64,000 bases of DNA from Bradyrhizobium sp. CCBAU 51765 (GCF_015291725.1 NZ_CP030038.1:310001-374000), one strand, 5' to 3'. Counted from the stretch's first letter, positions 1 through 9,994 are shown. The notes: generated by a model not told the origin, from the letters alone. Program-made: numbers and translations.

Positions 1-1479
<1,479 letters not shown>

Positions 1480-1650
1480 GAGTGAGCTTCTTTGCGGTCG
1501 AACAATGGGTTAAGCGCGATCTCGCCGGTCGGACCGGGACCTCTTCTCGAAACAACGCTGGAAGACTGGAAACGGGGCGCTTTCCGCCCAAAAAGGAAGC
1601 CCGGCCATATCAGCCAGGCGCCCTGCGCGTTGCGGCGCAATATATGCAAA

Positions 1651-1683
1651 AACGGCCAAAAAACAATGTGTTCTTTGGCCGTT
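1651..1683 (-). terminator. Probable intrinsic terminator of the radical SAM operon
   Basis: A 10-bp perfect inverted repeat (AACGGCCAAA / TTTGGCCGTT) with a 13-nt loop is followed on the minus strand by a short T-run. It lies between the operon ending at 1736 and typA, so it probably ends the operon transcript. Confidence 0.55.
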
Positions 1684-1735
1684 GGTTGACTGAATTTTGT
1701 CCGGGAATCTCCGGGGCTTAGCGGAAAGACGGGGC

Positions 1736-2008
1736 CTAACCGCGCCGTCCCTTGATGGCCGCCCAGATCAGGGCGACCCCGCCGATGCCCACGAGCAGGC
1801 CCAGGAACACCAAAGGCGCGATGTCGGAGGCGATCCTGCCGTCCTCGAACACCGACACTCCGCCGAACAGCAGCGCACAGACACCCGGCAGCAGCAGGAT
1901 GATCCCGAAGATCGCCATGAGCGCGGTCAGGCAGCCGCTGCGTTTTTGCGTCGGTGGAGGCGGCGGCGGAACGGGAGGTGCGGGCGGCGGTGTGTCGCTG
2001 ATGCTCAT
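1736..2008 (-). CDS. Small proline-rich two-TM membrane protein
   Basis: A 90-residue protein of no family I recognise. The N-terminal 20 residues are almost entirely Pro with Thr/Ser. Two hydrophobic helices follow, at about residues 28-50 and 63-82, and a short basic tail (KGRRG). Its ATG overlaps the stop of the upstream radical SAM gene as ATGA (4 nt), which implies translational coupling and supports both the start and the reality of the gene. The longer frame upstream of this ATG lies inside the radical SAM gene. A membrane adaptor or anchor for the operon is a guess from position only. Confidence 0.75.
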   Translation of the reverse strand: MSISDTPPPAPPVPPPPPPTQKRSGCLTALMAIFGIILLLPGVCALLFGGVSVFEDGRIASDIAPLVFLGLLVGIGGVALIWAAIKGRRG

Positions 2009-3435
2009 GCCTGCAAGGCTCCTTCGGTCGCCTGAGCGGCCAACCCGGCGCGGATGCCGTCGATCTGTCCGTTCCGATAGAACAAGTTGTAGGTGTCGAA
2101 CGGAATGATCGCGCCCTGCTCCGTCACGAAATGGATACAGCTGCGCTTGACGTTGCCGACGCAGAAATTGAAGCGATCGAGGAATTGCACGATGGTGACG
2201 CGGAAGACGTTTTCGTAAGTGAGGCCCTGTGGCACCTCGAAGCTCGGCAGGCAGCACAAGAGTTCGCAGACGCGCTCGGAAGTGTTGAGCGGGCCCGACG
2301 ACAGCGAGAACAGATCGACGAATTTCTCCCGCAGGATCGGATATTTTTCCGGGCTGATGGTGTTGGGCATCACCGCAACCAGCTGCTCCTGCGGGATCAG
2401 TGAGGTCAGCGGCAGCACCTTCTCGCCGTTGCGCAGGCCGTAGCCGATCGAGATGCTTTCAGGGTTGCAGGGCAGCGGGATCATGTCCGTGTCGCCGAAC
2501 ACGCCGGTCTCGATCACGCGCTTGCGAATCTCCGACAGCATGATGCGGTCGGTGGTCTTGTCGAAATTCTCGTTGCGCCCGGCATCCTGCACCGGCTGCA
2601 GCGTGACGCCGCGCACGCACTTCCAGGTCAGGGCATGGCGAACGATGTCGCCGATCTCGGCGTCGTTGACGCCGCGCTTGATAGTCGCGACCAGCGTGGT
2701 CGACACGCCATAATGCTCGAGATTTTCCAGCGCCTGCTGGCGGATTTTTCGCAAATCCGCGCCGCGCAGATCGATCAGCGCATCGCGCTGAAGCGAATCG
2801 AACTGGAGATAGACCTCCAGCCCGCGCTTGTTCTCGGCGAGCCGCGCCACAAAATCCTTCTCGCGGGCGATGCGCAGGCCGTTGGTGTTGATCATGACGT
2901 GGCGGATCGGGCGGGCGCGCACCGCGTCCAGGATCTCGAAGAAATCCGGATGCAATGTCGGCTCGCCACCGGATATCTGCACCAGATCGGGCTCGCCTTC
3001 GCTCGCCACCAGCGCGTCGAGCATCCTCTCGACCGTCGCGAGCGGGGTGAATTTCGTTCGTGCCGGCGAGGATTCGGCAAAGCAGACCGGGCAGGTGAGG
3101 CTGCAGTGCTCGGTGATCTCGATCAGCGCCAGGCAGGAATGCTGCTCGTGGTCGGGACAGAGGCCGCAATCATAGGGACAGCCGAATTCCGTGCGGTGCT
3201 GGAATTGCAGCGGCCGGTCGCCCGGCTTGATGAAATCCTTGCACAGGCGCCAATAGGCCGCATCCGTCGACACCAGCGTCGACTGCACGCCATGCTCCCC
3301 GCAGCGCTTTTCGTACCAGACCTCGTTGTCCTGGATCTGGATCTTGGTCGGCACCAGCTTCAGGCAGGTCTCGCAGAGGGATTGGGTCTGGCCCCAAAAG
3401 ATGTAGGGACGCGACTTACGCAGCGGCGCGTTCAT
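2005..3435 (-). CDS. Radical SAM protein related to the tetraether lipid synthase (Tes/MJ0619) family
   Basis: A 476-residue radical SAM enzyme. The radical SAM cluster motif CSLTCPVC (C111, C115, C118) and the SAM-binding GGEP (156-159) are visible. Before them come a zinc-ribbon-like C21xxC24...C45xxH48 and a second Cx3CxxC at C86/C90/C93 (GCPYDCGLC). The C-terminal part has more cysteines (CELLCC, NFC, RSC) and the phrase IIPFDTYNLFYR. This arrangement is what I know from the archaeal MJ0619/Tes family, which joins lipid alkyl chains, and from its uncharacterised bacterial homologues. The start MNAPLRK is chosen because it overlaps the Lgt-like gene by only 20 nt; a longer frame runs to 3480. 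The substrate here is unknown. Sitting between two membrane-protein genes is consistent with a lipid-linked substrate. Confidence 0.85.
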   Translation of the reverse strand: MNAPLRKSRPYIFWGQTQSLCETCLKLVPTKIQIQDNEVWYEKRCGEHGVQSTLVSTDAAYWRLCKDFIKPGDRPLQFQHRTEFGCPYDCGLCPDHEQHSCLALIEITEHCSLTCPVCFAESSPARTKFTPLATVERMLDALVASEGEPDLVQISGGEPTLHPDFFEILDAVRARPIRHVMINTNGLRIAREKDFVARLAENKRGLEVYLQFDSLQRDALIDLRGADLRKIRQQALENLEHYGVSTTLVATIKRGVNDAEIGDIVRHALTWKCVRGVTLQPVQDAGRNENFDKTTDRIMLSEIRKRVIETGVFGDTDMIPLPCNPESISIGYGLRNGEKVLPLTSLIPQEQLVAVMPNTISPEKYPILREKFVDLFSLSSGPLNTSERVCELLCCLPSFEVPQGLTYENVFRVTIVQFLDRFNFCVGNVKRSCIHFVTEQGAIIPFDTYNLFYRNGQIDGIRAGLAAQATEGALQA

Positions 3436-4132
3436 GCAGGGATCTCGCTTTGGCCGCCGTCGCCAGCATGAAGGCGGCATAGAGCAGGATGGACAGCGAC
3501 AGCAGGTGAAACAGCGTGAACGGACCGATCAGCGTGCCGTAGGGCTTGAGAAATTCCCATAGGAAGCGCTGCGCTCCATAATAGGCGAGAACCAGGTAGA
3601 AACCATTGGTGATCGTGAAGGCGTTTCGGTTCAAGACCGCCAGCACATAGACAATCGCGAATACGGCCATGGCTGCGCTCTCGTAGAGCTGGACGGGATG
3701 GCGAAGGACGCCGTCGCCGAAATCATGGCCGAAAGGCAGCGCCGTCGGCGTGCCGTAGGTGAAGTCGTCGAGGCCCGCGAAGTAGCATCCGAGGCGGCCG
3801 ATCGCGATGCCGAGCGCCAGCGGCAGCGCAAACCGGGCGCCGGTTCGCACCGCGATTCCTGCGGACCATTTGTAGAGCTCGATCGCCACGATGCCGCCGG
3901 CCAGCGCGCCCTCCACCGAGCGCGCGATGCCGTTCTGCCCGGACAGCCACAGATTGGCCGACCCGAACAGATAGGCGCCAAGGCCGGCGCCGAACACCAG
4001 CGCGGCGATATAGGGCAGCTCGAAGGATTGCGCCGGAAACTGCAGGCCCTGTCGCGCCAGCCAGTAGACGGCCGCCGCGGCCGCCAGCCACGCCGCGATA
4101 TCGAACAGAGTGTGAAGGAAAGCCCCGCCCAT
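3416..4132 (-). CDS. Lgt-like (prolipoprotein diacylglyceryl transferase family) membrane protein
   Basis: A polytopic inner-membrane protein of 238 residues from this ATG, with about seven hydrophobic segments. Lgt hallmarks are RHPVQLYES, the GRLGCYFAG segment in place of the Lgt signature GRxGNFxNGE, and RFLWEFLKP near the C-terminus. Lgt transfers diacylglycerol from phosphatidylglycerol to lipoprotein cysteines. Here the signature Asn/Asn/Glu positions differ, so this is probably not the housekeeping Lgt. It overlaps the radical SAM gene by 20 nt, making one transcript. A GTG start at 4162 is possible; neither start has a clear ribosome binding site. Confidence 0.8.
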   Translation of the reverse strand: MGGAFLHTLFDIAAWLAAAAAVYWLARQGLQFPAQSFELPYIAALVFGAGLGAYLFGSANLWLSGQNGIARSVEGALAGGIVAIELYKWSAGIAVRTGARFALPLALGIAIGRLGCYFAGLDDFTYGTPTALPFGHDFGDGVLRHPVQLYESAAMAVFAIVYVLAVLNRNAFTITNGFYLVLAYYGAQRFLWEFLKPYGTLIGPFTLFHLLSLSILLYAAFMLATAAKARSLHERAAA

Positions 4133-4185
4133 GTGGGGGCAGTATAGCACGGTTACGTTCACACAGCGCGATGCGCATGACTGCG

Positions 4186-4388
4186 CCCTCTCCCCTTGTG
4201 GGAGAGGGCATCACCGCTCGCAGACACAGGCTCATCGGGGTGAGGGGTATCTCTCCGCATACTCCTTTGCGAATGTGCGCGCGGATAGAGACCCCTCACC
4301 GGCGCCATAGCCGAAGCTCCGCTTCGGCGTTTCCCAGGAACGGCGGCCGGAGGCCGCCTATGCCACCTTCTCCCACAAGGGGAGAAGG
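4186..4388. repeat. Palindromic intergenic repeat (CTCTCCC...GGGAGAAGG type)
   Basis: The block opens with a hairpin around CTCTCCCCTTGTGGGAGAG and closes with the near-inverse CCTTCTCCCACAAGGGGAGA. It fills the gap between the Lgt-like gene and the Crp-type gene. A related block lies at 57796-57945. Confidence 0.75.
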
Positions 4389-4404
4389 AAGAAAGCAAGT
4401 GGAG

Positions 4405-5169
4405 CTACCCCGCCTCCCGCTCCTCGGTCGGGTAGACCCCGCGCAGCACCTCCTCGAAATGCATCTTCACGGCATCGTTGCACAGGCAGGCGCGAAGCTT
4501 CAGGCCATCGCGATTGCGAACCAGGATCGAGCCGCGCCGTGTGTCGAGAATCCGTTCCGCCTTGAACGACTGGAGCACGCGGCTGGCATAGCTGCGCCCG
4601 ACCCCGAGCAGCGTCGCGAGTTGTTCGTGAGTCAGCGGCACACTGGTCTCGTCGCCGGTCCGCTCCATCGCCGCCAGGATCCATTTGGCGGTGCGCTGCT
4701 CTATCGAGTGGATCGCGTTGCAGGCGGTCGACTGGAAGATCTGGGCCAGCAAGCAATCGGCATAGCGGGCGAAGATGTTGCGCAGCGACGCCGAGCGCAG
4801 CTTGGCCGCTTCCAGCTTGGCAACGTGAATGCGCGCAAACGGCCCGCCGAACTTCACGCAGATCCGGGTATAGGCCGGCAGGAATCCCTCGCTGACGATG
4901 CCGCCCACCGCGCCTTCGCGGCCGACCAGAATGGTTTCGACGTCGCGGCCGTCCTCATTGGGGACGAGGAAGGTCGCGAGCGACGGCCCGCAGGGGAAGT
5001 GGACGACCTGCACGTCATCGCCAGGATTGTAGAGCAATTGGCCGGCTGCGGAGTCTTCGAAAGTCACGTGCGGTGCAAGGAGGGCGTAGTCGGCCTGGCT
5101 CAAACGCCGCAGCAGATTGTTGGCCGGCCGGCTTTCGACCTCGGTGACCTTGCCGATACGCGCATCCAT
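4405..5169 (-). CDS. Crp/Fnr family transcriptional regulator
   Basis: A 254-residue DNA-binding regulator with an N-terminal cyclic-nucleotide-binding-like beta barrel (about residues 20-140), a long dimerisation helix, and a C-terminal winged HTH containing LTHEQLATLLGVGRSYASRVL (about residues 180-200). No FNR-type cluster of four N-terminal cysteines is present, so oxygen sensing by an Fe-S cluster is unlikely. Many Bradyrhizobium genomes carry several such regulators of unknown effector. The gene is divergent from the receiver-domain gene at 5349 across a 179-bp gap. Confidence 0.9.
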   Translation of the reverse strand: MDARIGKVTEVESRPANNLLRRLSQADYALLAPHVTFEDSAAGQLLYNPGDDVQVVHFPCGPSLATFLVPNEDGRDVETILVGREGAVGGIVSEGFLPAYTRICVKFGGPFARIHVAKLEAAKLRSASLRNIFARYADCLLAQIFQSTACNAIHSIEQRTAKWILAAMERTGDETSVPLTHEQLATLLGVGRSYASRVLQSFKAERILDTRRGSILVRNRDGLKLRACLCNDAVKMHFEEVLRGVYPTEEREAG

Positions 5170-5348
5170 CGTGAAACTCCCGTCCTTCCTCCCACCTTAG
5201 CGAGTTCCGCGCCTCGCCTGTGTGCACAAGTGGACAGACTGAACAACGATGATGTGGTGAGTTTCGTTCCGGGAACCCTTCGATGCGCTACGCGCAGGCA
5301 TCGTGTCGCGGCAGTCCTGATCCTACAACCCCAACGCAAGATGCGATC

Positions 5349-5732
5349 ATGGCACCCGCACTTTCCAACGGCTCAGGCTGGCCGGCCGATGTTCTGATCG
5401 TCGAGGACGATCCGATCATCGCGATCGATTTCGAGGACCGTCTGCTCGGATTTGGTGTGACCGGCGTGCGGACCGTCGGCTCGGTGACGCAGGCGCTGAA
5501 CGCCATTGCGAAGCGTACGCCCGACTTCGCGCTGCTCGATGTCGAGCTGATCCGCGAGACCAGCTTTGCGGTCGCCGAGCGGTTGACCGCGCTGGAGGTT
5601 CCGTTCGTTTTCGTCACCGGCTATGGCGCCGAGGCGCGCATTCCGCCCGAATTGGCGGGCCGGCCGCGGTTGCAGAAACCGTGTTCGAGCGATGCGCTGG
5701 AAGCGGCGCTCAAGCTACGCGCCGCCAATTAG
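5349..5732 (+). CDS. Stand-alone response regulator receiver protein
   Basis: A 127-residue single-domain receiver. The acidic pair is in VLIVEDDP (about residues 14-21), the phospho-acceptor Asp in FALLDVEL (about residue 60), the Thr in FVTGYG and the Lys in LQKPC. There is no output domain, so it probably acts by protein interaction or in a phosphorelay. The ATG at 5349 is preferred because the longer frame reads back into the divergent promoter region. It converges on phoD with only 3 nt between them, leaving no room for a separate terminator. The partner kinase is not adjacent. Confidence 0.9.
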   Translation: MAPALSNGSGWPADVLIVEDDPIIAIDFEDRLLGFGVTGVRTVGSVTQALNAIAKRTPDFALLDVELIRETSFAVAERLTALEVPFVFVTGYGAEARIPPELAGRPRLQKPCSSDALEAALKLRAAN

Positions 5733-5735
5733 CGG

Positions 5736-7277
5736 TCAGCTTTGCTTCGGGTCGAGCGTGGTCGACCACAGCGCCACGTCGGCGCGGTCGCGCAGGGTCA
5801 CCGTCATTTGACCCGAGGCGCCGTCGATCTTGACGTGACCGAAGAACTGCATGCCCGCTGACGGCGGCAGGTTCTGGCTGTCCTTGCCCGGAGCCTTGAC
5901 GAAGCGGACCTCGGGGCCAAAGGTGTTGTCGAGCGCGTTCGGACCGAACGTGCCCGCGTGCAGCGGACCCGACACGAATTCCCAGAACGGCTCGAACTCC
6001 TGGAACTGCGCCTTGTTCGGATCGTAATAATGCGCGGCGGCGTAGTGCACATCAGCGGTCAGCCACACCGTGTTGGTGATCGGCGCCATCTTGATAAAGC
6101 GGAGGATGTCGGCGATCTCGAACTCGCGACCACGCACCGGACCGTCGCCCTGTGCAATGGCTTCCGAGCCACCCTTCGGCGTGTCCGAGACAATCAGGCT
6201 GATCGGCATGTCTGACGCGATCACCTTCCATGTCGCGCGCGAATTTAGGAGGCCGCGCTTGAGCCAGGCGATCTGGTCCGGGCCGAGGAAATAGCTGGCG
6301 GGGCCGTAGGCGGTGTCGAGATTGGCGCCGTTCGGGCCGCGATAGCTGCGCTCGTCGAGCACGAACACGTCGAGATGCGGGCCGTAGGCGATCTGGCGAT
6401 AGACCCGGCCGGGCTCCACGATGCTTTCCCGCATCGGGTACATCTCGTGGAAGGCGCGCCCTGCGCGGGCCGCGAGCAGCGAGATGTCCCGCACCTTGTA
6501 GGCGGCCGGCAGCTCCTTCGACAGCGACCAGTTGTTGGTCACCTCGTGGTCGTCCCACTGCACGAAGATCGGCACTTCTGCATTGAAGGCTCGAAGGTTC
6601 GCGTCGGTGAGATTGTACTTGTGCGCGGCGCGGTACTCGTCCAGCGTCTCCGCTACCTTGGCCTTCTCCGGGATCGTGACGTTCTTCCAGATCTTGCCGT
6701 CGGCAAGCTTCACTTCGGATTGGATAGGACCGTCGGCATAGATCGTGTCGCCGGAATGCAGGAAGAAATCCGGCCGGTGCTTGCGCATCGCCGAAAAGGT
6801 GAACATGCCACCGTCGTCAGGGTTGATGCCCCAGCCTTGGCCTGCGACGTCGCCGCCCCAGACGAAGCTGACGTCGCGGCGGTCGGCCGGCGCGGTGCGG
6901 AAGCGGCCGACCACCGGCTCGCCCTCGACCGCGCTGTGCGCGAGATCGCGGAAGCGAACGCGGTAAAAGATGTCCTGGCCGCCCGGCAGATTCTCCAGCA
7001 GCATTTTTGCTGTGAAGTCGCTCTCGGGCAGCGCCGCGATCGGCGGCAGCGCGCGGGCGTCCCTGAACGTATCAGTCGTCGCCACCTCGACCAGCATCTG
7101 TGCCGGCCGGTCGGTACGCGCCCACACCACACCGCCATCGACGGTGACGTCGCCAGACTGCACGCCATGAGTGACCGCCGGCCGATCGGCCGCACGCGAG
7201 AGATAGGGCATTGCGATCGTGCCGAGCGCACCGGCGCTGGTGGCGAGGAAGCGGCGGCGGGAGAATGTGATGTTCAT
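5736..7277 (-). CDS. phoD: Alkaline phosphatase D / phosphodiesterase (PhoD family), Tat-exported
   Basis: A 513-residue metallophosphoesterase of the PhoD family. The N-terminus MNITFSRRRFLATSAG carries a twin-arginine signal with a hydrophobic stretch, so folded export is expected. Family motifs are WGGDVAGQGWG, HSGDTIYADG, QWDDHEVTNNW and TADVHYAAAHYY, which give the metal-binding Asp/His set. It would release phosphate from periplasmic phosphomonoesters or diesters. The start is set by the Tat signal; the frame extends to 7313 without family similarity. A palindromic repeat lies just upstream. No clear Pho box was found. Confidence 0.92.
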   Translation of the reverse strand: MNITFSRRRFLATSAGALGTIAMPYLSRAADRPAVTHGVQSGDVTVDGGVVWARTDRPAQMLVEVATTDTFRDARALPPIAALPESDFTAKMLLENLPGGQDIFYRVRFRDLAHSAVEGEPVVGRFRTAPADRRDVSFVWGGDVAGQGWGINPDDGGMFTFSAMRKHRPDFFLHSGDTIYADGPIQSEVKLADGKIWKNVTIPEKAKVAETLDEYRAAHKYNLTDANLRAFNAEVPIFVQWDDHEVTNNWSLSKELPAAYKVRDISLLAARAGRAFHEMYPMRESIVEPGRVYRQIAYGPHLDVFVLDERSYRGPNGANLDTAYGPASYFLGPDQIAWLKRGLLNSRATWKVIASDMPISLIVSDTPKGGSEAIAQGDGPVRGREFEIADILRFIKMAPITNTVWLTADVHYAAAHYYDPNKAQFQEFEPFWEFVSGPLHAGTFGPNALDNTFGPEVRFVKAPGKDSQNLPPSAGMQFFGHVKIDGASGQMTVTLRDRADVALWSTTLDPKQS

Positions 7278-7312
7278 GAAGATGGCTCCGAAGTCGAGCT
7301 TGCAGCAAGGCA

Positions 7313-7437
7313 CGTCATTCCGGGGCGCGCAGTCAGGCGCGAACTATCGTGCGCAATTGCGCACCCGAGAATCCATTTCTCCTCGCGAATGCAGCTCGAT
7401 GGATTCCGGGTTCGCGCGTTGTGCGCCCCGGAATGAC
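7313..7437. repeat. Palindromic intergenic repeat (GTCATTCCGGGGCGC type)
   Basis: The ends GTCATTCCGGGGCGCGCAGT and GTGCGCCCCGGAATGAC are inverted, with the inner arms GCGCGAAC / GTTCGCGC also pairing. It fills most of the gap between phoD and the TAXI gene. Confidence 0.75.
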
Positions 7438-7488
7438 AGTGGGAGCTATATTGAGACAATGTGACGCAGCTATTACGCCGGCAAGCGC

Positions 7489-8934
7489 CTACGCGTTGCC
7501 GGCGGCCCTGAACTGCGCGCCGGCGCGCTGCAGGTTCTGCGGCAGGCTCATCAGCAACGCCTTGCGGTCGGCGACCGCAGAGTGGAACTGGTCGAGTGCG
7601 ATGTTGAAGGCGGTGAGTGCGCCTTCCTCGATCGCGCCGTGATCGTAGCAGCGCAGCGTATCGCGCAGGATGTCGTCAGCCTCGGTCTGCATCTGATCGA
7701 GCTCTTCGGCCGTCTCGCACTTGCGTGCAGCGGAGATCATGTCGAGCAGGCGTTCACGCTGATGATTGTTGCTGTCGCGCTCGTCCTTCTTCAGGTACCC
7801 GGCAAACCAGGCGCCGATCGAGCCCATGGCGGAAAGTGCCATCAGGCTCCACCAGATGTAGTCGCTGTATTTGTCGAGAAAGGTCTTTTCCTCGCCGTCG
7901 ACGAAGGCGGCCGCACCTGGGTGCACCGGGATCACCGCATCCTTGTCGGTATCAGGCGTTTCGATCTTCGCCGCGAGCGGAAATTCCGTGACCAGTTGCT
8001 GGCGAACGGCGAAGAGCTGGCGCGTGAACGCCGCAATGGTGGTTTCGGCCACGCCTTTGCGCGCCACGATGTGGTGCGAAAAGCTGATGGTCTTCACCTC
8101 GTCCTCCGGGCGAGCAGGCGAGCCACCATAGGTGCCGGCGGGAATCTCGGACGCTTCGTAGACTGGATGGTTTTGCGCGATCGCATCCGCCGAATCGATC
8201 GCGAGGAAGGTGGGCGCCCCGAAATCCTTGGTGGAGGCGGCGATCGCATCCGACGTGATTTTGCTGTTGACGGGGCCGGCCGCGAGATAGACGTCGGCCT
8301 TCTGCGCCTTGATCGCCTCGGCGGCTTCGTTCGCCGGGAATTGCACGATCTCGACCTTGGCGGGATCGATGCCGTACTGCTGGAGAATCACCTTAAGCAG
8401 ATTGACGTTGGCCTGGGTGCGGCCGACCACGCCGACGCGATGGCCGGCGAGCTGTGCGATCTTGGTGATCTTCGGGCCCCGTTTCTTGCCTTTGGCCGGC
8501 ACGGACCACAGCACCACGACGTTCTTGCGCAGGGTCGCGACCGCTTGCGCGTTCTTGGGCACATCGACGTCGCCGCGCACGATGGCGAGATCGACCTTGC
8601 CTTCCGCGAGCGCGTCGGCGCTGGCCGTGGCGCCGTCGGTCTGGAACGGCCGCAGCCTTACCTGACCCTTGGTCTGGGTGAAGGCCTGCGTCAGCGCCTG
8701 CACCACCTTGATGTCATCGCTGTTGGCAGGGCCGACCGCGATCTTGAGCGTCACCGGACGCATGGCGAAGTAATAGCCGCCGACGAGCGCGCCCACGATC
8801 GCAAGCACGAGTGCCAGAGACACAAGCGCCGTCTTCCGCGCCGCCGATCGCGGCGAAGGCGGAGGGGGCGCTTCGGCCAGGTCCAATCCCCCGGTCATCG
8901 ATCTCCCAAACAGGCGCTTCAGGCTCAGTTTCAT
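7489..8934 (-). CDS. TAXI-family TRAP transporter solute-binding protein, membrane anchored
   Basis: A 481-residue protein. A cytoplasmic proline-rich N-terminus is followed by a TM helix (about residues 36-58). The periplasmic TAXI-type binding domain starts at TLKIAVGPANSDDIKVVQAL. A second TM (about residues 362-382) leads to a C-terminal helical cytoplasmic tail of about 100 residues. Classical TAXI proteins are about 320 residues and soluble, so this double-anchored form with a tail is a distinct architecture. No TRAP permease (DctQM) lies nearby, so it may serve a distant permease or act as a sensor. The ligand is unknown. Confidence 0.85.
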   Translation of the reverse strand: MKLSLKRLFGRSMTGGLDLAEAPPPPSPRSAARKTALVSLALVLAIVGALVGGYYFAMRPVTLKIAVGPANSDDIKVVQALTQAFTQTKGQVRLRPFQTDGATASADALAEGKVDLAIVRGDVDVPKNAQAVATLRKNVVVLWSVPAKGKKRGPKITKIAQLAGHRVGVVGRTQANVNLLKVILQQYGIDPAKVEIVQFPANEAAEAIKAQKADVYLAAGPVNSKITSDAIAASTKDFGAPTFLAIDSADAIAQNHPVYEASEIPAGTYGGSPARPEDEVKTISFSHHIVARKGVAETTIAAFTRQLFAVRQQLVTEFPLAAKIETPDTDKDAVIPVHPGAAAFVDGEEKTFLDKYSDYIWWSLMALSAMGSIGAWFAGYLKKDERDSNNHQRERLLDMISAARKCETAEELDQMQTEADDILRDTLRCYDHGAIEEGALTAFNIALDQFHSAVADRKALLMSLPQNLQRAGAQFRAAGNA

Positions 8935-9089
8935 CTTGGCCGGCGATTTACCGTTGCAATTGTAGCAAATTTCCTTGTCCGGCGGGGTTACATCTCCGTC
9001 ATGGTTAGCGGACCCGGGAAATCCCGTATGAACCCGGGCGGCGGCGCGGTGTTAGAGTAAAGTTCCCCCCAAAGGGCAAGGAGACGATC

Positions 9090-9380
9090 ATGGCAGAACG
9101 GCTCTCGGCGGAGGAGCGCAGGCAGGCGCTGGGCGGACTACCAGGCTGGAGTGAGGTCCAAGGCCGCGACGCCATCGGGAAGATCTTCGTCTTCAGGGAT
9201 TTCAACGAGGCGTTCGGCTTCATGACCCGCGCCGCGCTGGTGGCCGAGAAGATGGATCACCACCCCGAATGGCGCAACGTCTACAAGACGGTGGAGGTGG
9301 TGCTGTCGACCCACGACGCCGGCGGCCTCACCACGCGCGACATCGCGCTGGCCAAGGCGATGAACGCGATCGCAGGCTGA
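9090..9380 (+). CDS. phhB: 4a-hydroxytetrahydrobiopterin dehydratase (pterin-4-alpha-carbinolamine dehydratase)
   Basis: A 96-residue PCD/DCoH-fold enzyme that dehydrates 4a-hydroxytetrahydropterin during aromatic amino acid hydroxylation. The hallmark EKMDHHPEW, with the two catalytic histidines, and [18 protein letters not shown] are present. An AAGGAGA ribosome binding site lies about 6 nt before the ATG. No phenylalanine hydroxylase is nearby, so a role in another pterin pathway cannot be excluded. Confidence 0.93.
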   Translation: MAERLSAEERRQALGGLPGWSEVQGRDAIGKIFVFRDFNEAFGFMTRAALVAEKMDHHPEWRNVYKTVEVVLSTHDAGGLTTRDIALAKAMNAIAG

Positions 9381-9480
9381 CACCGGGCTGACATCTTGCA
9401 GGGATCGGCCGCATCCCCATCTTGTGATCAGCCGGGACGGGACGACCCGCCGCCTCCGGCAGAACGGGGAGTTCTTGAGC

Positions 9481-9864
9481 ATGGCTGCCGAGCACAGCGT
9501 CGGCTTCGAGCCGGCCGATCGGCTCGCGGAAGATCGCGAGAGCGTGCGCCGCCGCTTCTGGCGCAAGCTGAAGCGTGTCGCCGCGCACCTGCCGTTCGCG
9601 GAAGACCTGCTTGCCGCCTATTACTGCGCGTTCGACCGGCAGACGCCACGCCACGTCCAGGCCTCGCTGCTCGGGGCGATCGCCTACTTCATCCTGCCGT
9701 TCGACTTCGTCACGGACGTGATGCCGATGCTCGGCTTCGCCGATGACGCTGCCGTGCTCGCCACTGCCATCCGCATGGTCGCCAGCCACATCACGAACGA
9801 GCATCGCGAGGCCGCCCGCGCCGCGCTGAAGCGCGGGGTTGAGGAGGCGGAAGAAGCGGCGTAG
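9481..9864 (+). CDS. YkvA-like DUF1232 membrane protein
   Basis: A 127-residue protein with the DUF1232 core in its C-terminal half: GAIAYFILPFDFVTDVMPML followed by GFADDAAVLATAIRMV. The function of the family is unknown; it is usually membrane associated. The ATG at 9481 has a GGGGAG ribosome binding site 8 nt upstream and is preferred to the frame opening at 9424. The gene follows phhB by 100 nt and may be co-transcribed with it. Confidence 0.85.
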   Translation: MAAEHSVGFEPADRLAEDRESVRRRFWRKLKRVAAHLPFAEDLLAAYYCAFDRQTPRHVQASLLGAIAYFILPFDFVTDVMPMLGFADDAAVLATAIRMVASHITNEHREAARAALKRGVEEAEEAA

Positions 9865-9891
9865 CAGACGCGGCCCCAGTCACACCCACCG

Positions 9892-9994
9892 CTGTCATTC
9901 CCCGCGAAAGCGGGGAATCCAGTACGCCGCGGCCTCTCGATTCAATCACGCCGTCACGGAGTACTGGATCGCCCGCCTTCGCGGGCGATGACAG
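9892..9994. repeat. Palindromic intergenic repeat (CTGTCATTCCCCGC type)
   Basis: An inverted pair of nested hairpins: CCCCGCGAAAGCGGGG at one end and CGCCCGCCTTCGCGGGCG at the other, joined by inverted CCAGTAC / GTACTGG. It sits between two convergent genes. A half copy (CCCCGCTTTCGCGGGG) is at 63867-63882 inside rimM. Confidence 0.8.
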
